DNA from: Desertivibrio insolitus
Lineage (GTDB): Bacteria > Actinomycetota > Actinomycetes > Actinomycetales > Microbacteriaceae
DNA: 64,000 nucleotides
Assembly: GCF_017355965.1 (NCBI RefSeq)
Contig: NZ_JAFIQW010000001.1
Location: 186,001 to 250,000, forward strand
Reading direction: 5' to 3'
The number at the start of each line of letters is the position of its first letter. Positions within the stretch are counted from its first letter, which is position 1. This document shows, piece by piece, positions 16,272-24,962 of this stretch. A program made the position numbers and the translations under genes. Under the pieces are notes generated by a model. It made no database searches and had not been told where the DNA came from. It worked only from the letters and a program-made list of their open reading frames with translations.

Positions 16272-17237
16272 TCAGGCGGCTGTCAGGACACGGCGGACGA
16301 AGGCGGTGAGCACCTGGCCCGCGGCCTGCACGGCCGCGGAATCCGCCACACCGTCGGCGAGCCGGGTCGGCCCGCTCGGGCGCGACGCCGTCAGCTGCTG
16401 GCTGAGCAGGAGCAGCGCGGACACGGCCTCGGAGAGGTCGTCGTCGTCGTTCGCGGTCGCGAGCAGCAGCCGGGTGTGAGCGTCGCGCAAGGCCTGGCTG
16501 GGCTCGCAGCCGAGCTCCCGGTCGAGCACCGTGCGGCACTCGGCGTACGCCCGCAGGCCCTCCGCGTGCCGGCCGGACTCCTCGAGCCCGAGGATGCGGA
16601 CGGTCCAGGCGCGCTCGTTGAGCGGATCCTCGGCGAGTGCCTCGTCGGCGTGGCGGACGGCCTTGTCCGCGCGGCCGATCGCGAGCGCCGCCTCCGCGGC
16701 CAGCACCCGGGCGTGGGTCACGGCGACCGAGTGGCGGTGCCGCTCCTCCTCCGCCCAGGCCGGCCGCAGCTCGTCGCCGAGCAGCGGACCGACGGCCAGC
16801 GAGAGGGCCTCGACGAGCAGGGCGTGGGCCTCGTGCGGGCCGACCTGCTGCGCGTCACGGACGAGCGTCTCGAACTCGGTGAGGTCGAGTTCCACGGCAT
16901 CGGCGTCGATGACGTAGCCGCCCGTCGTGGTGCGCAGGGGGCCGGAGCGACCGGCACCCGGCTGCAGGTTGCGGCGAAGGACGCTCACGTAGCTCTCGAG
17001 CGAGGTGAGGGCCTCCCGGGGAGGGTTGCCTCCCCAGAGGAGGTCGATGAGCCGGTGCTTCGACACCGGCACACCGACGTGCAGGAGCAGGATCTCGAGG
17101 ATCTGCCGGGGCTTGGGTCCCCCGAGCTGGCGGGCGTCCAGCAGGCGGGTTCCTCGGCGGATCATCAGCGGTCCGATGATGTTGACGTGCAGCGTCTGCT
17201 GCGGGTCTTTTTCCGTTTGGGCGGGCGGAATCTTCAT
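16272..17237 (-). CDS. BTAD-domain (AfsR/SARP-type) transcriptional regulator
   Basis: A 321-residue protein with a winged helix at about 15-105 (GGPKPRQILEILLLHVG, then the wing ending in TTTGGYVIDADAVELDL) followed by a bacterial transcriptional activation domain of helical repeats to about 265, ending LGCEPSQALRDAHTRLL. The remaining ~55 residues are variable. I prefer ATG 17237, nine bases after GAGGGA; upstream in-frame ATGs exist at 17294 and 17315. Such regulators activate secondary-metabolism or surface-protein genes. It sits directly upstream of the kinase-oxidase run in the same orientation, separated by 92 bp. It has no NB-ARC or TPR extension. Confidence 0.85.
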   Translation of the reverse strand: MKIPPAQTEKDPQQTLHVNIIGPLMIRRGTRLLDARQLGGPKPRQILEILLLHVGVPVSKHRLIDLLWGGNPPREALTSLESYVSVLRRNLQPGAGRSGPLRTTTGGYVIDADAVELDLTEFETLVRDAQQVGPHEAHALLVEALSLAVGPLLGDELRPAWAEEERHRHSVAVTHARVLAAEAALAIGRADKAVRHADEALAEDPLNERAWTVRILGLEESGRHAEGLRAYAECRTVLDRELGCEPSQALRDAHTRLLLATANDDDDLSEAVSALLLLSQQLTASRPSGPTRLADGVADSAAVQAAGQVLTAFVRRVLTAA

Positions 17238-17363
17238 TGTTGGCGGTCCCTCGGGCGGGGCGGGGATCTCGGGTGATCTCCGGTGTGTATTCATCGTCAT
17301 GGAGTCCGACTCCACCGAACAGCCCCGTGTTGGGTAGCAGTACCCCCCAAAATTGGGTGGCGC

Positions 17364-17963
17364 TCACCTTTCGGAGTGGTGTCCGGTTCCGAGCGCGAGG
17401 CGCGCGTCGTCCGGGCCCTCGAGGGTGAGGGCGACCGCCTTGTCGGGGATCTGGAAGACGAGCATCGCGGTGAGCGCGTCGCCCTGCGCAAGCGCGAGGC
17501 TCTCGGTGCCTGCCCACAGCACATCGATGCTGTCGGCCCCGATGCCGCTGATGGCGTAGTCGTCCGCATCGAACGCGACGCCGGATGCCTCGGTGGCGGT
17601 GACCTCGAGGATGATCCGCACCCGGTGCATGCCGTCGGGCACGGCGCCCTCGAGTTCGGCGACGGGGGTCGGCGGCAGCCAGCCGTCGGTCTCGAGCGGG
17701 ATGACGCCGTTGATCCTCGCGAGGCCTCCGGAGAGCTCGGCCGAGGCGCCGAGAGGGGTGCCGGGCGCCTGGGGCTTGGGCAGCGCGAGCACCGCCGCGC
17801 CGGCGGCGAGCAGCACGAGCACGAGCACCGCCAGCGCGATGAGGGGGCGGCGCGAGCGCGCCGGGGGCACGAGCGCGACACCGTCGGCGAAGACGACCCT
17901 GTCGGTCGCGCCGGCGTGCTGGAAAGCGGACTTGGGAGCGGACTCCGTGGGCAGAAGCATCAT
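17364..17963 (-). CDS. Membrane-anchored protein of unknown function
   Basis: A 199-residue protein not recognised by family. A ~38-residue cytoplasmic N-terminus with PTESAPKSAFQH is followed by one strong transmembrane helix (about 39-61) and a ~135-residue extracellular domain that reads as beta-rich (MHRVRIILEVTATEASGVAF, DALTAMLVFQIPDKAVALTL), resembling immunoglobulin-like DUF4352-type modules. It precedes the BTAD regulator and the oxidase operon in the same direction, so it may belong to that surface-related cluster. The ATG ATG start has no strong ribosome site. The function is unknown. Confidence 0.65.
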   Translation of the reverse strand: MMLLPTESAPKSAFQHAGATDRVVFADGVALVPPARSRRPLIALAVLVLVLLAAGAAVLALPKPQAPGTPLGASAELSGGLARINGVIPLETDGWLPPTPVAELEGAVPDGMHRVRIILEVTATEASGVAFDADDYAISGIGADSIDVLWAGTESLALAQGDALTAMLVFQIPDKAVALTLEGPDDARLALGTGHHSER

Positions 17964-18006
17964 GAGCGCACGATGCGCGAGCGCTCTTGGGAAAAGCCTG
18001 CCCTGG

Positions 18007-20388
18007 TCAGCCGCGCGGCGTCGGGCGAGTCAGCCCGGGGCGCGCGAGCACGAGTTCGAGCAGGGCGTGCTCGAGCGCCGGGCCGAGCTCGAGTCCGGTC
18101 AGTCTCGCGGCCGCATCCGCGACGCCCGAGGCGCCCGCGACGGCCGCGTGCGTCTCGACCTTGCGCTCGTACGCCACCTGGGCCCGCCCGAGCAGCGCCT
18201 CCACCTGCGACTCGAGGTGCTCCCAGCCGCGCTCCACGAGCCGCCCGACCGTCACCGTGAGCACGTGGTCGACCGCGGCATCCGGCAGCTCGAACGACAT
18301 GCCGGTGGCGACGACCCTTCCCGGCAGCGGGGCGCCGTCGACGGAGAGCTCGGTGCGCTCGCCGGCGCCCAGCAGCGTGACGGTCCAGCGGCGGCGCCGG
18401 GGCAGCATCGACAGGTCGCCGGATGCCGCGATGCGCAGCTCCTCGCGGGTCCACTCGATCGCGGTGGTCGCCCAGCGGGAGCGGTCCCGGCCGTCGCCCT
18501 CCCCCGGCTCCTCGACCAGCTCGAAGCGACCCGGAGTTCCCGGCGCGATCAGCAGTTCGAGCGACTGCGGATGCCCGAGCGCGTCGTCGTGGTCGGTCGC
18601 TAGGGGCAGGATGCCGCCGTCGCGCAGCAGCGCCGGCACGCCGTCGAGCGTGCGGTGCAGTCGCACCTCGCGCCCGCCCTCGTAGGCGGTGCCGGTGAAG
18701 ACGTCCGTCCAACGGCCGGGCGGCAGCCAGGCTCGGGCGCTGCCGAGCAGCAGCTCGGCGTCCTGCGGCGTCGTGATCGGCGCGACGAGCAGCTCGGAAC
18801 CGAACAGGTAGGTGTTGCGGAAGCGGTACGCCGCCCGCTCGTCGGGGTGGCTCCAGTACACGGGCTGCACGAGCGGCTCGCCCTCGAACGCGGCGCGGGC
18901 GTTCATCGTGTGCAGGTACGGAATGAGCCGGTGCCGGAAGCGCAGCGCCTGCGTCATGGCCCTCTCGGCCTCGCCGCCGAACGACCAGGGCTCCTTGCGC
19001 AGGTAGGGGTTGTTGGCGGAGTGGAGCCGGTTGATCGGTGAGAAGACGCCGAACTGCACCCAGCGGGTCGCGAGCACGTCGTCCTTCACGCCGAACACGT
19101 GGCCGCCGATGTCGTGGCTCCACCACCCGTAGCCGATGTTCGAGGCGGTCGCGGTGAAGTAGGGCTGGAAGTCGAGCGACGCCCACGACACGACGGCGTC
19201 GCCGGAGAAGCCGACCGGGTAACGGTGGCTGCCGGGTCCGGCGTAGCGCGAGAACGTGAGGGGGCGGCGCCCCTCGCGTCCACTGTCGAGGAAGTGGAAG
19301 TGGTTGAGCAGCCACAGCGGGTCGGCGCCCGGCAGCCGGGAGTGCGCACCCTGCTGCCAGTCGAGCCACCAGAAGTCGACGCCCTCCTTCTCGAGCGGAT
19401 GGTGCACGAGGTCGAAGTAGGCATCGAGGAAGGCACGGTCGGTCGGCTCGAAGGGGATGGGCTCGCCGTCCTCCACCCCGAGCGCCTCGGCGACGGCCGG
19501 ATAGGAGTCCTCGAACGACCGGATGCCGTCGGCGGGATGCACGTTGAGGGTGGCCCGGAGGCCGCGCTCGTGCAGCGCGGCGAGGAACGACGCCGGGTCG
19601 GGGAACAGCTCCCGGTTCCACGAGTACCCCGTCCAGCCGCTGCCGTGCACGGGGTCGACCTCGGTGTGGTGCCAGTCCATGTCGATCACCGCGACCGAGA
19701 ACGGCAGCCCCGCCTCGTCGAAGCGGTCGAGCAGGTCACGGTAGGTGTCGGCCGTGTACGCGTGGTAGCGGCTCCACCAGTTGCCGAGCGCCCAGCGCGG
19801 CAGCAGCGGGGTCGGGCCGGAGACGGCGTACAGGTCGCGGATCGCGGCGCGGTAGTCGCGGCCGTGCACGAAGACGTAGAGGTCCTGCGTGCCGGGGCGC
19901 CGGCTCGCCGGCATCCCGTCGTCACCGAAGAGGAACGAGTCGGAGTCGTCGACGACCGCGAGGCCGTTCCGCGAGACGACGCCCGGTCCGAGCGGCACGG
20001 CGCCGTCGGCGTAGTCGAGGGTGCGTGCGGTGCCGCCCTCCCCCGGCACCGTCTCGCCGAAGCGCCAGACGCTGTGGTAGTTCGTGACGCCGCCGAGCGC
20101 CTGCACGACCAGGCCGGCCGGGGTGAATGGGCCCTGGTCGTAGGAGACCTGCATCCGGGCGGTGGTGACCTCGACGCGCCCCGCGCGCTCGCGCACACTG
20201 AACTCGGGCACGGGCAGCGCGCGGTTGATCGCGAACGTGCTCGCGCGGTCTTCGAAGACGCCGTCCTCCGACCACTCGAGCCGCACGACCCCGTCGGTCA
20301 GCACGGTCAGCCGGTACCGCTCGCCGGCGACCACGGCGGCGGGGTCGGCGAGGGGCGTGAACTGCGGTCGGTAGCGGTCGGTCGCCAT
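18007..20388 (-). CDS. Glycoside hydrolase family 31 (alpha-glucosidase/alpha-xylosidase-like)
   Basis: A 793-residue retaining glycosidase. The (beta/alpha)8 barrel begins near residue 195 (LPRWALGNWWSRYHAY); the nucleophile is Asp343 in DFWWLDWQQG and the acid/base is probably Asp397 in GFSGDAVVSW. An N-terminal galactose-mutarotase-like beta domain and two C-terminal beta domains are present. No signal peptide is seen, so it acts inside the cell on imported oligosaccharides. The ~90 C-terminal residues after GRLVERGWEHLESQ are helical and beyond the usual family end. ATG 20388 lies six bases after a TAGCGT box, so the mRNA is probably leaderless. The sugar specificity is not resolved. Confidence 0.9.
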   Translation of the reverse strand: MATDRYRPQFTPLADPAAVVAGERYRLTVLTDGVVRLEWSEDGVFEDRASTFAINRALPVPEFSVRERAGRVEVTTARMQVSYDQGPFTPAGLVVQALGGVTNYHSVWRFGETVPGEGGTARTLDYADGAVPLGPGVVSRNGLAVVDDSDSFLFGDDGMPASRRPGTQDLYVFVHGRDYRAAIRDLYAVSGPTPLLPRWALGNWWSRYHAYTADTYRDLLDRFDEAGLPFSVAVIDMDWHHTEVDPVHGSGWTGYSWNRELFPDPASFLAALHERGLRATLNVHPADGIRSFEDSYPAVAEALGVEDGEPIPFEPTDRAFLDAYFDLVHHPLEKEGVDFWWLDWQQGAHSRLPGADPLWLLNHFHFLDSGREGRRPLTFSRYAGPGSHRYPVGFSGDAVVSWASLDFQPYFTATASNIGYGWWSHDIGGHVFGVKDDVLATRWVQFGVFSPINRLHSANNPYLRKEPWSFGGEAERAMTQALRFRHRLIPYLHTMNARAAFEGEPLVQPVYWSHPDERAAYRFRNTYLFGSELLVAPITTPQDAELLLGSARAWLPPGRWTDVFTGTAYEGGREVRLHRTLDGVPALLRDGGILPLATDHDDALGHPQSLELLIAPGTPGRFELVEEPGEGDGRDRSRWATTAIEWTREELRIAASGDLSMLPRRRRWTVTLLGAGERTELSVDGAPLPGRVVATGMSFELPDAAVDHVLTVTVGRLVERGWEHLESQVEALLGRAQVAYERKVETHAAVAGASGVADAAARLTGLELGPALEHALLELVLARPGLTRPTPRG

Positions 20389-20394
20389 GCTTCG

Positions 20395-20400
20395 ACGCTA
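20395..20400 (-). promoter_or_regulatory. -10 box of a leaderless promoter (GH31 gene)
   Basis: Minus-strand TAGCGT lies six bases before the ATG, placing the transcription start at or next to the start codon. No Shine-Dalgarno sequence is present. Confidence 0.6.
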
Positions 20401-20448
20401 CCCGCACCCCTGCTGAGCGGACCCCGAGGCATCCGCCGGGGAAAGCAG

Positions 20449-20479
20449 AAGGCCCGGAATCTCAGCGATTCCGGGCCTT
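20449..20479 (-). terminator. Terminator downstream of tRNA-fMet
   Basis: A 13-bp perfect stem (AAGGCCCGGAATC with GATTCCGGGCCTT, 5-nt loop) starts six bases beyond the tRNA 3' end on the minus strand and is followed by a pyrimidine-rich flank. Confidence 0.85.
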
Positions 20480-20485
20480 CATCTG

Positions 20486-20559
20486 TTGCGGGGACAGGAT
20501 TTGAACCTGCGACCTCTGGGTTATGAGCCCAGCGAGCTACCGAGCTGCTCCACCCCGCG
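20486..20559 (-). tRNA. Initiator tRNA-fMet (anticodon CAU)
   Basis: The minus strand folds into a full cloverleaf of 74 nt. The anticodon loop CTCATAA sits on a stem with three consecutive G:C pairs (GGG/CCC), and the first base pair is a C1-A72 mismatch; both are hallmarks of bacterial initiator tRNA. The T arm reads GCAGG-TTCAAAT-CCTGT. The 3' CCA is not encoded (next bases are CAG) and must be added enzymatically. Confidence 0.96.
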
Positions 20560-20702
20560 GCACAAGAGGAAACACTAGCACGGATGCCGCGGGCCGTCGA
20601 ATCGGGGCGGAGCGCGGAGCCCCTCGGGACGTGTCCATCACGCGGTGAGAGGTCTCGGCACCCGGGTTCCGCCCGGCACGCCCGACGGGTCACCCGGAAC
20701 GC

Positions 20703-20740
20703 GGAACGCCCGCCGGCCCCCGAGGACCGACGGGCGTTCC
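20703..20740 (-). terminator. Hairpin downstream of the UPF0182 gene
   Basis: GGAACGCCCG and CGGGCGTTCC form a 10-bp stem with an 18-nt G/C-rich loop, beginning 16 bp beyond the stop codon. There is no T-run, so it is a likely but not certain terminator. Confidence 0.6.
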
Positions 20741-20755
20741 GTCGTGGTGCTGCGC

Positions 20756-23668
20756 CTACTGCTGGGCCGCGATCGCCGCCTCGAGCGCCGCCTGGAGGCG
20801 CTCGTCGGCCTCGGCCGCCGCGACGAGGTCGTTCGCCGAGTACGCCGCCTCGCGGTCGGCGAGGGCGTCGGCCGCGTCGGCGAGGGCCTGCGCGAGCTCG
20901 GGGTTGTCCGCCTCGGCGCCCGGGTCGGAGCCCGCGTCCTCGGTGGGAGCCGTGGGCGCCTCCTCGCCGTCGACCGGGTCCTCGGCCTCGACGCCGGTGT
21001 CACCGGCATCCGCCCCCGAGTCGCCGCCGAACAGCGTGTCGAGCGCCTCGTCGAGCGTCGGCTCGAACGCGATCTGATCGCCGAACGCGACCAGCACGCG
21101 CTGGAGCACGGGGTAGGACGTCTCACCCGTCGAGCGGACGTACACCGGCTGCACGTAGAGCAGACCGCCGCCGACCGGGAGCGTCAGCAGGTTTCCGCTG
21201 ATGACCTGGGTCTCGCCCTGGCGCAGGATGTTCAGCTGCTGCGACACGGTCGAGTCGGCGTTGAAGTTGTTCTGCGCCTGACCGGGGCCGGGCACCGTCG
21301 TCTGCCTGGGCAGCGTGAGCAGTGTCAGCTTGCCGTAGTCCTCGGAGATCTCCCCCTCGGTCGACCCCGCGTCCGCGTTCACCGCGAGATAGCCGGTGAG
21401 CACGTTGCGGGAGTCACCGCCGGCATCCGCGGGGATGAACGTCGAGTACAGGGAGAACGTCGGCTCCTCCTGCTCCGGCAGCTGCAGCGTCAGGTAGTAC
21501 GGCGGCTGCAGCGGCGGGTTGGTCGACCCGGCCGTCGGCTCCGCGGGCGTGCGCCACGCGTCGTCACCGGAGTAGAAGCTGCCCGCCTGCGTCACGTGGT
21601 ACTGGCCGAGCACGTACCGCTGCGCCTTGAACAGGTCGGCCGGATAGCGCACGTGGCTCAGCAGCTCGGCGCTCATCTCCGACATCGGCTCGAGCGTCGA
21701 CGGGAAGATCTTCTGCCACGACTCGAGGATCGGGTCCTGGTCGTCCCACGCGTAGAGCGTCACGCTGCCGTCGTAGGCGTTCACCGTCGCCTTGACCGAG
21801 TTGCGGATGTAGTTCACGTCGTTGATCGCGAGCGCCGGCTCCGGCTGGTACGTGTCGGCGACCATCGTCTCGAGCTGGTTGGTGTCCGAGTACGGGTAGC
21901 GGTCGGTCGTCGTGTAGCCGTCGACGATCCACACCAGCTGCTCGTCGACCACGGCCGGGTAGATGTCGTTGTCGAGCGTCAGATACGGCGCGACCTTCTG
22001 CACGCGCTCGCGCGGGTTGCGGTCGTAGAGGATCTGCGACTCCTCGTTCACGCCGTCGGAGAGGAAGATCTGCTCCGACTGGAACTTGAGCGAGTAGATG
22101 AGGCGCTTGAACGCGTTGTCGAGCTTCGGGCCGCCGTCGCCCTGGAAGGTGTACTCGGCGTTCGCCGCGTTCTCGCCCTCGCCCGCCGGGTAGTCCAGCT
22201 CGACGGGCTCGGTGCCCTCGGGGGCGCCGACGATCGAGTACGCCGGCGAGTTCTCGCCGAAGTACACGCGCGGCTCGAACTCGCCGAGCGCGCCCTGGCT
22301 CGGGATGCCGGACTGGAGGAACACCGGCTGTCCGTCGGCGGAGCGCTGGTTGCCGTAGGCCGCGACGACGCCGTAGCCGTGGGTGTAGACGAGCGTGTTG
22401 TTGAACCAGCTCGGCGAGGAGATGCCGTCCTGGTTGAGCTCGCGCACGGCGAGCACGGTGTCCTGCAGCTGCCCGTCGATCTCGTAGCGGTCGACGTCGA
22501 GGTACTCCGGGAACGCGTAGTACTGACGGAACTGCTCGAGCTGACCGAACGCGTCGGTGATGAGGGCGGGGTCGATGATGCGGATGCTCGCCGTGGTCTG
22601 CGCGTCGCTCTGGAGCGCGCCGGGCTCGGCATCCGTCACCGCGGTGTAGCCCTGCTCCTCGACGTCGGAGACGCCGTACGCGGCGCGCGTCGCGTCGATG
22701 TTGCGCTGCAGGTACTCGGCCTCGAGCGACTGCTCGCTCGGCTGCACCTGGAAGCGCTGCACGACCCACGGGTAGATCGAGCCGACCACGAGCCCGCTGA
22801 CGAGCAGCAGGGCCGTGCCGATGATGGGCAGGCGCCAGCGGCCGATGACCGCGCTCACGAGGAACAGCACCGCGACGAGGGCGGCGACGATCGCGAGGAT
22901 CTGCCGGCCGGGGATCACGGCGTTGACGTCGGTGTAGCTGGCACCGGTGAGGAGTCCCACGTCGCTCGTGAGGCGCGCGTACTGGTCGAGCCAGAGGCTC
23001 GCGCTCTGGATCAGCAGGTACAGCGCGGCCGTCGTGGCGAGCTGGATGCGCGCGGTCTTCGAGATCCGCACCTCGCGGCCGTTGAAGCGCAGCGCGCCGT
23101 AGAGGTAGCTCGTCGCGATCGCGGCGACGCCCGAGATGAGCACGACCGCCGACGCGAAGCCGACGACCGCCTGGTAGAACGGCAGCTCGAAGACGTAGAA
23201 GCCGATGTCGAGGCCGAACTGCGGGTCGGTCTCGCCAAAGCTCGAGCGATTCAGCCAGAGCAGGGTCGTCTGCCAGCCGTTGGCCGAGGCGATGCCGGCG
23301 AAGAGGCCGAAGACGGTGGGGATGCCGTACATCGCGACGCGACGCAGCGGCTCGATGACCTGCTGGTAGCGGTCGAGCTGCGAGTTGAGCTTGGCGTAGA
23401 CCGGCCGGAAGCGGAACGCCACCTCGATGCTCAGCCACACCGGCACCGCCATGGCGACGAAGCCGATCAGGAACATGACGAGGTTCGCGACCCACTGGGT
23501 CGTGAGCACGTTGAGGAACCCGAGCTGGTCGTACCAGAGCACGTCCGTGTACAGGCTCGTGAAGATGAAGAACGCCACGACGAGGGCGGCGATGATGGCC
23601 GCCGTGATCGCGAGGGTCCTCCGCGAACGGCTGATGGCCGGATTCGCGGTCGGGGAAGAGGAAGTCAA
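20756..23668 (-). CDS. UPF0182 (COG1615) integral membrane protein
   Basis: A 970-residue protein of an actinobacteria-rich family of unknown function. About seven transmembrane helices lie in the first ~290 residues (for example ALVVAFFIFTSLYTDVLWY and IGRWRLPIIGTALLLVSGLV), then a ~600-residue extracellular domain with family motifs such as NDVNYIRNSVKATVNAYDG, and a disordered acidic tail. I start it at TTG 23668, where AGGAG stands seven bases upstream; the ATG further upstream has no ribosome site. The tail after LDTLFGGDSG is unusually rich in Asp/Glu/Pro. It is not in an operon with its neighbours. Role unknown. Confidence 0.93.
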   Translation of the reverse strand: MTSSSPTANPAISRSRRTLAITAAIIAALVVAFFIFTSLYTDVLWYDQLGFLNVLTTQWVANLVMFLIGFVAMAVPVWLSIEVAFRFRPVYAKLNSQLDRYQQVIEPLRRVAMYGIPTVFGLFAGIASANGWQTTLLWLNRSSFGETDPQFGLDIGFYVFELPFYQAVVGFASAVVLISGVAAIATSYLYGALRFNGREVRISKTARIQLATTAALYLLIQSASLWLDQYARLTSDVGLLTGASYTDVNAVIPGRQILAIVAALVAVLFLVSAVIGRWRLPIIGTALLLVSGLVVGSIYPWVVQRFQVQPSEQSLEAEYLQRNIDATRAAYGVSDVEEQGYTAVTDAEPGALQSDAQTTASIRIIDPALITDAFGQLEQFRQYYAFPEYLDVDRYEIDGQLQDTVLAVRELNQDGISSPSWFNNTLVYTHGYGVVAAYGNQRSADGQPVFLQSGIPSQGALGEFEPRVYFGENSPAYSIVGAPEGTEPVELDYPAGEGENAANAEYTFQGDGGPKLDNAFKRLIYSLKFQSEQIFLSDGVNEESQILYDRNPRERVQKVAPYLTLDNDIYPAVVDEQLVWIVDGYTTTDRYPYSDTNQLETMVADTYQPEPALAINDVNYIRNSVKATVNAYDGSVTLYAWDDQDPILESWQKIFPSTLEPMSEMSAELLSHVRYPADLFKAQRYVLGQYHVTQAGSFYSGDDAWRTPAEPTAGSTNPPLQPPYYLTLQLPEQEEPTFSLYSTFIPADAGGDSRNVLTGYLAVNADAGSTEGEISEDYGKLTLLTLPRQTTVPGPGQAQNNFNADSTVSQQLNILRQGETQVISGNLLTLPVGGGLLYVQPVYVRSTGETSYPVLQRVLVAFGDQIAFEPTLDEALDTLFGGDSGADAGDTGVEAEDPVDGEEAPTAPTEDAGSDPGAEADNPELAQALADAADALADREAAYSANDLVAAAEADERLQAALEAAIAAQQ

Positions 23669-23761
23669 GAGGTCACTCCTGGCTGGATGCTGTGTCGACC
23701 CCTGGCAGGAGTCGCGCACATCCTACGGGCGACCGCTCCTAAACTTCCGGGCGCTGCGGGC

Positions 23762-24862
23762 CTAGCCGGCCTCGCAGCGGGCCAGCTCCGACACGTCGCC
23801 GTCCTCGGCGATCGTCTGCGTCACCTCGAGCGCCTCGTCGAGGGTGCCGACCGGGAACACCTCGAGCCCGTCGGGCACGTGGCCGACGACCTCGGCGCAG
23901 TTGCCCTCGGGAGCGAGGAACCACTCGACGCCCTCGCGCTCGGCCGCGAACAGCTTCTGCCGGATGCCGCCGATCCGCCCGACGGTGCCGTCGGCCGAGA
24001 TCGTGCCGGTGCCGGCGATGTCCTCGCCGCCGGTGAGCGGGCCCTCGGTGAGCTTGTCGATGATCGCGAGGGTGAACATCATCCCGGCGCTCGGTCCCCC
24101 GACGCCGTCGAGGGTGATGTCGACCTGAAGAGGGAAGGTGTACTGCACGGCGGGGGCGATGCCGATGACGGTGCGCCCACCGGCATCCGCCGCGGTGACG
24201 AGCTGGTCGCTCGTCGCCCCGTCGCGCACGACGGTCAGGGAGATGTCGTCGCCGGGGGCGCGCGCCTCGATCGCGGCGCGGAGCTCGGACTCGGTGGCGA
24301 CCGCCTGGCCGTCGACCGCCGTGACCTCGTCGCCCTCCTGCAGCACGCCGTCGGCGGGAGCGCCTTCGGAGACCGCCCCGACGAGCACGCGGCTCTCGAA
24401 GTCGTAGCCGAGCTCGGTCAGCGCGACGGCGACCGCGGTCTGCTGGCTGTTGCTCATCTCGACGAGGTTCTGCTCGTCGATCTCGTCGGTCGTCGTCCCG
24501 CTCGGGTAGATGCTCTCGACGGGCACGATCGCCCGCTGCGGGTCGACCCAGGCGCCGGCGACCTCGATCCAGTTCGGCCGGTCGTCGCGGTTGCCGTAGA
24601 CGCTGACCGTGAGCATGTCGAGGCTGCCCTCGGTCTCGTAGGTCGTCGCGCCGCGGATCTCGACGAGGTCCTCCCCCTCGGCGCCGGGGCCGAGGGTGTC
24701 GTAGACGGGACCGGGCTGCTGGACGACGTACGGCGAGGGCAGCAGCGTCAGCGCGAGCGCGGCGAGGAGCGAGGTGAGCAGTGCGAGCCATCCGGCACGG
24801 CGGCGTCGCGGAGAGGAGGGCGGACTCGAGAGTCGGGGCGAGTCGTCTACGAACAGGGCCAG
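23762..24862 (-). CDS. YlbL-type membrane PDZ/Lon-domain serine protease
   Basis: A 366-residue protein with one N-terminal transmembrane helix (about 25-44), a PDZ domain (about 155-235) and a Lon-type (S16) domain whose dyad is Ser258 in GGPSAGMMF and Lys303 in GGIRQKL. Members of this group cleave membrane or secreted substrates, for example cell-division inhibitors in Bacillus. The start is unusual: CTG 24862 is six bases after AAGGAG, and the predicted N-terminus (M)ALFVDDSPR fits the short leader before the helix. The nearest conventional in-frame start is GTG 24925, without a ribosome site. It is divergent from the zincin gene. Confidence 0.9.
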   Translation of the reverse strand: MALFVDDSPRLSSPPSSPRRRRAGWLALLTSLLAALALTLLPSPYVVQQPGPVYDTLGPGAEGEDLVEIRGATTYETEGSLDMLTVSVYGNRDDRPNWIEVAGAWVDPQRAIVPVESIYPSGTTTDEIDEQNLVEMSNSQQTAVAVALTELGYDFESRVLVGAVSEGAPADGVLQEGDEVTAVDGQAVATESELRAAIEARAPGDDISLTVVRDGATSDQLVTAADAGGRTVIGIAPAVQYTFPLQVDITLDGVGGPSAGMMFTLAIIDKLTEGPLTGGEDIAGTGTISADGTVGRIGGIRQKLFAAEREGVEWFLAPEGNCAEVVGHVPDGLEVFPVGTLDEALEVTQTIAEDGDVSELARCEAG

Positions 24863-24949
24863 GGAAAACTCCTTGCGTGTTCGCCGTGGGCGCAGCGTCC
24901 AGGCGGGGCCAGAGGCGCGGATCACAGGTTCCGCCGAGAGGCCAGGGGC

Positions 24950-24955
24950 TAGCGT
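24950..24955 (+). promoter_or_regulatory. -10 box of a leaderless promoter (zincin gene)
   Basis: TAGCGT lies seven bases before ATG 24963. No clear Shine-Dalgarno sequence stands in the gap, so the mRNA is probably leaderless. Confidence 0.55.
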
Positions 24956-24962
24956 AGTCGCC

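Noticed and set aside
20645-24952. Open frame of about 1435 codons on the plus strand
   Set aside because: It is the antisense shadow of the UPF0182 and PDZ protease genes; its translation is Arg/Val/Asp/Gly-rich without domains and is produced by high GC in third codon positions.
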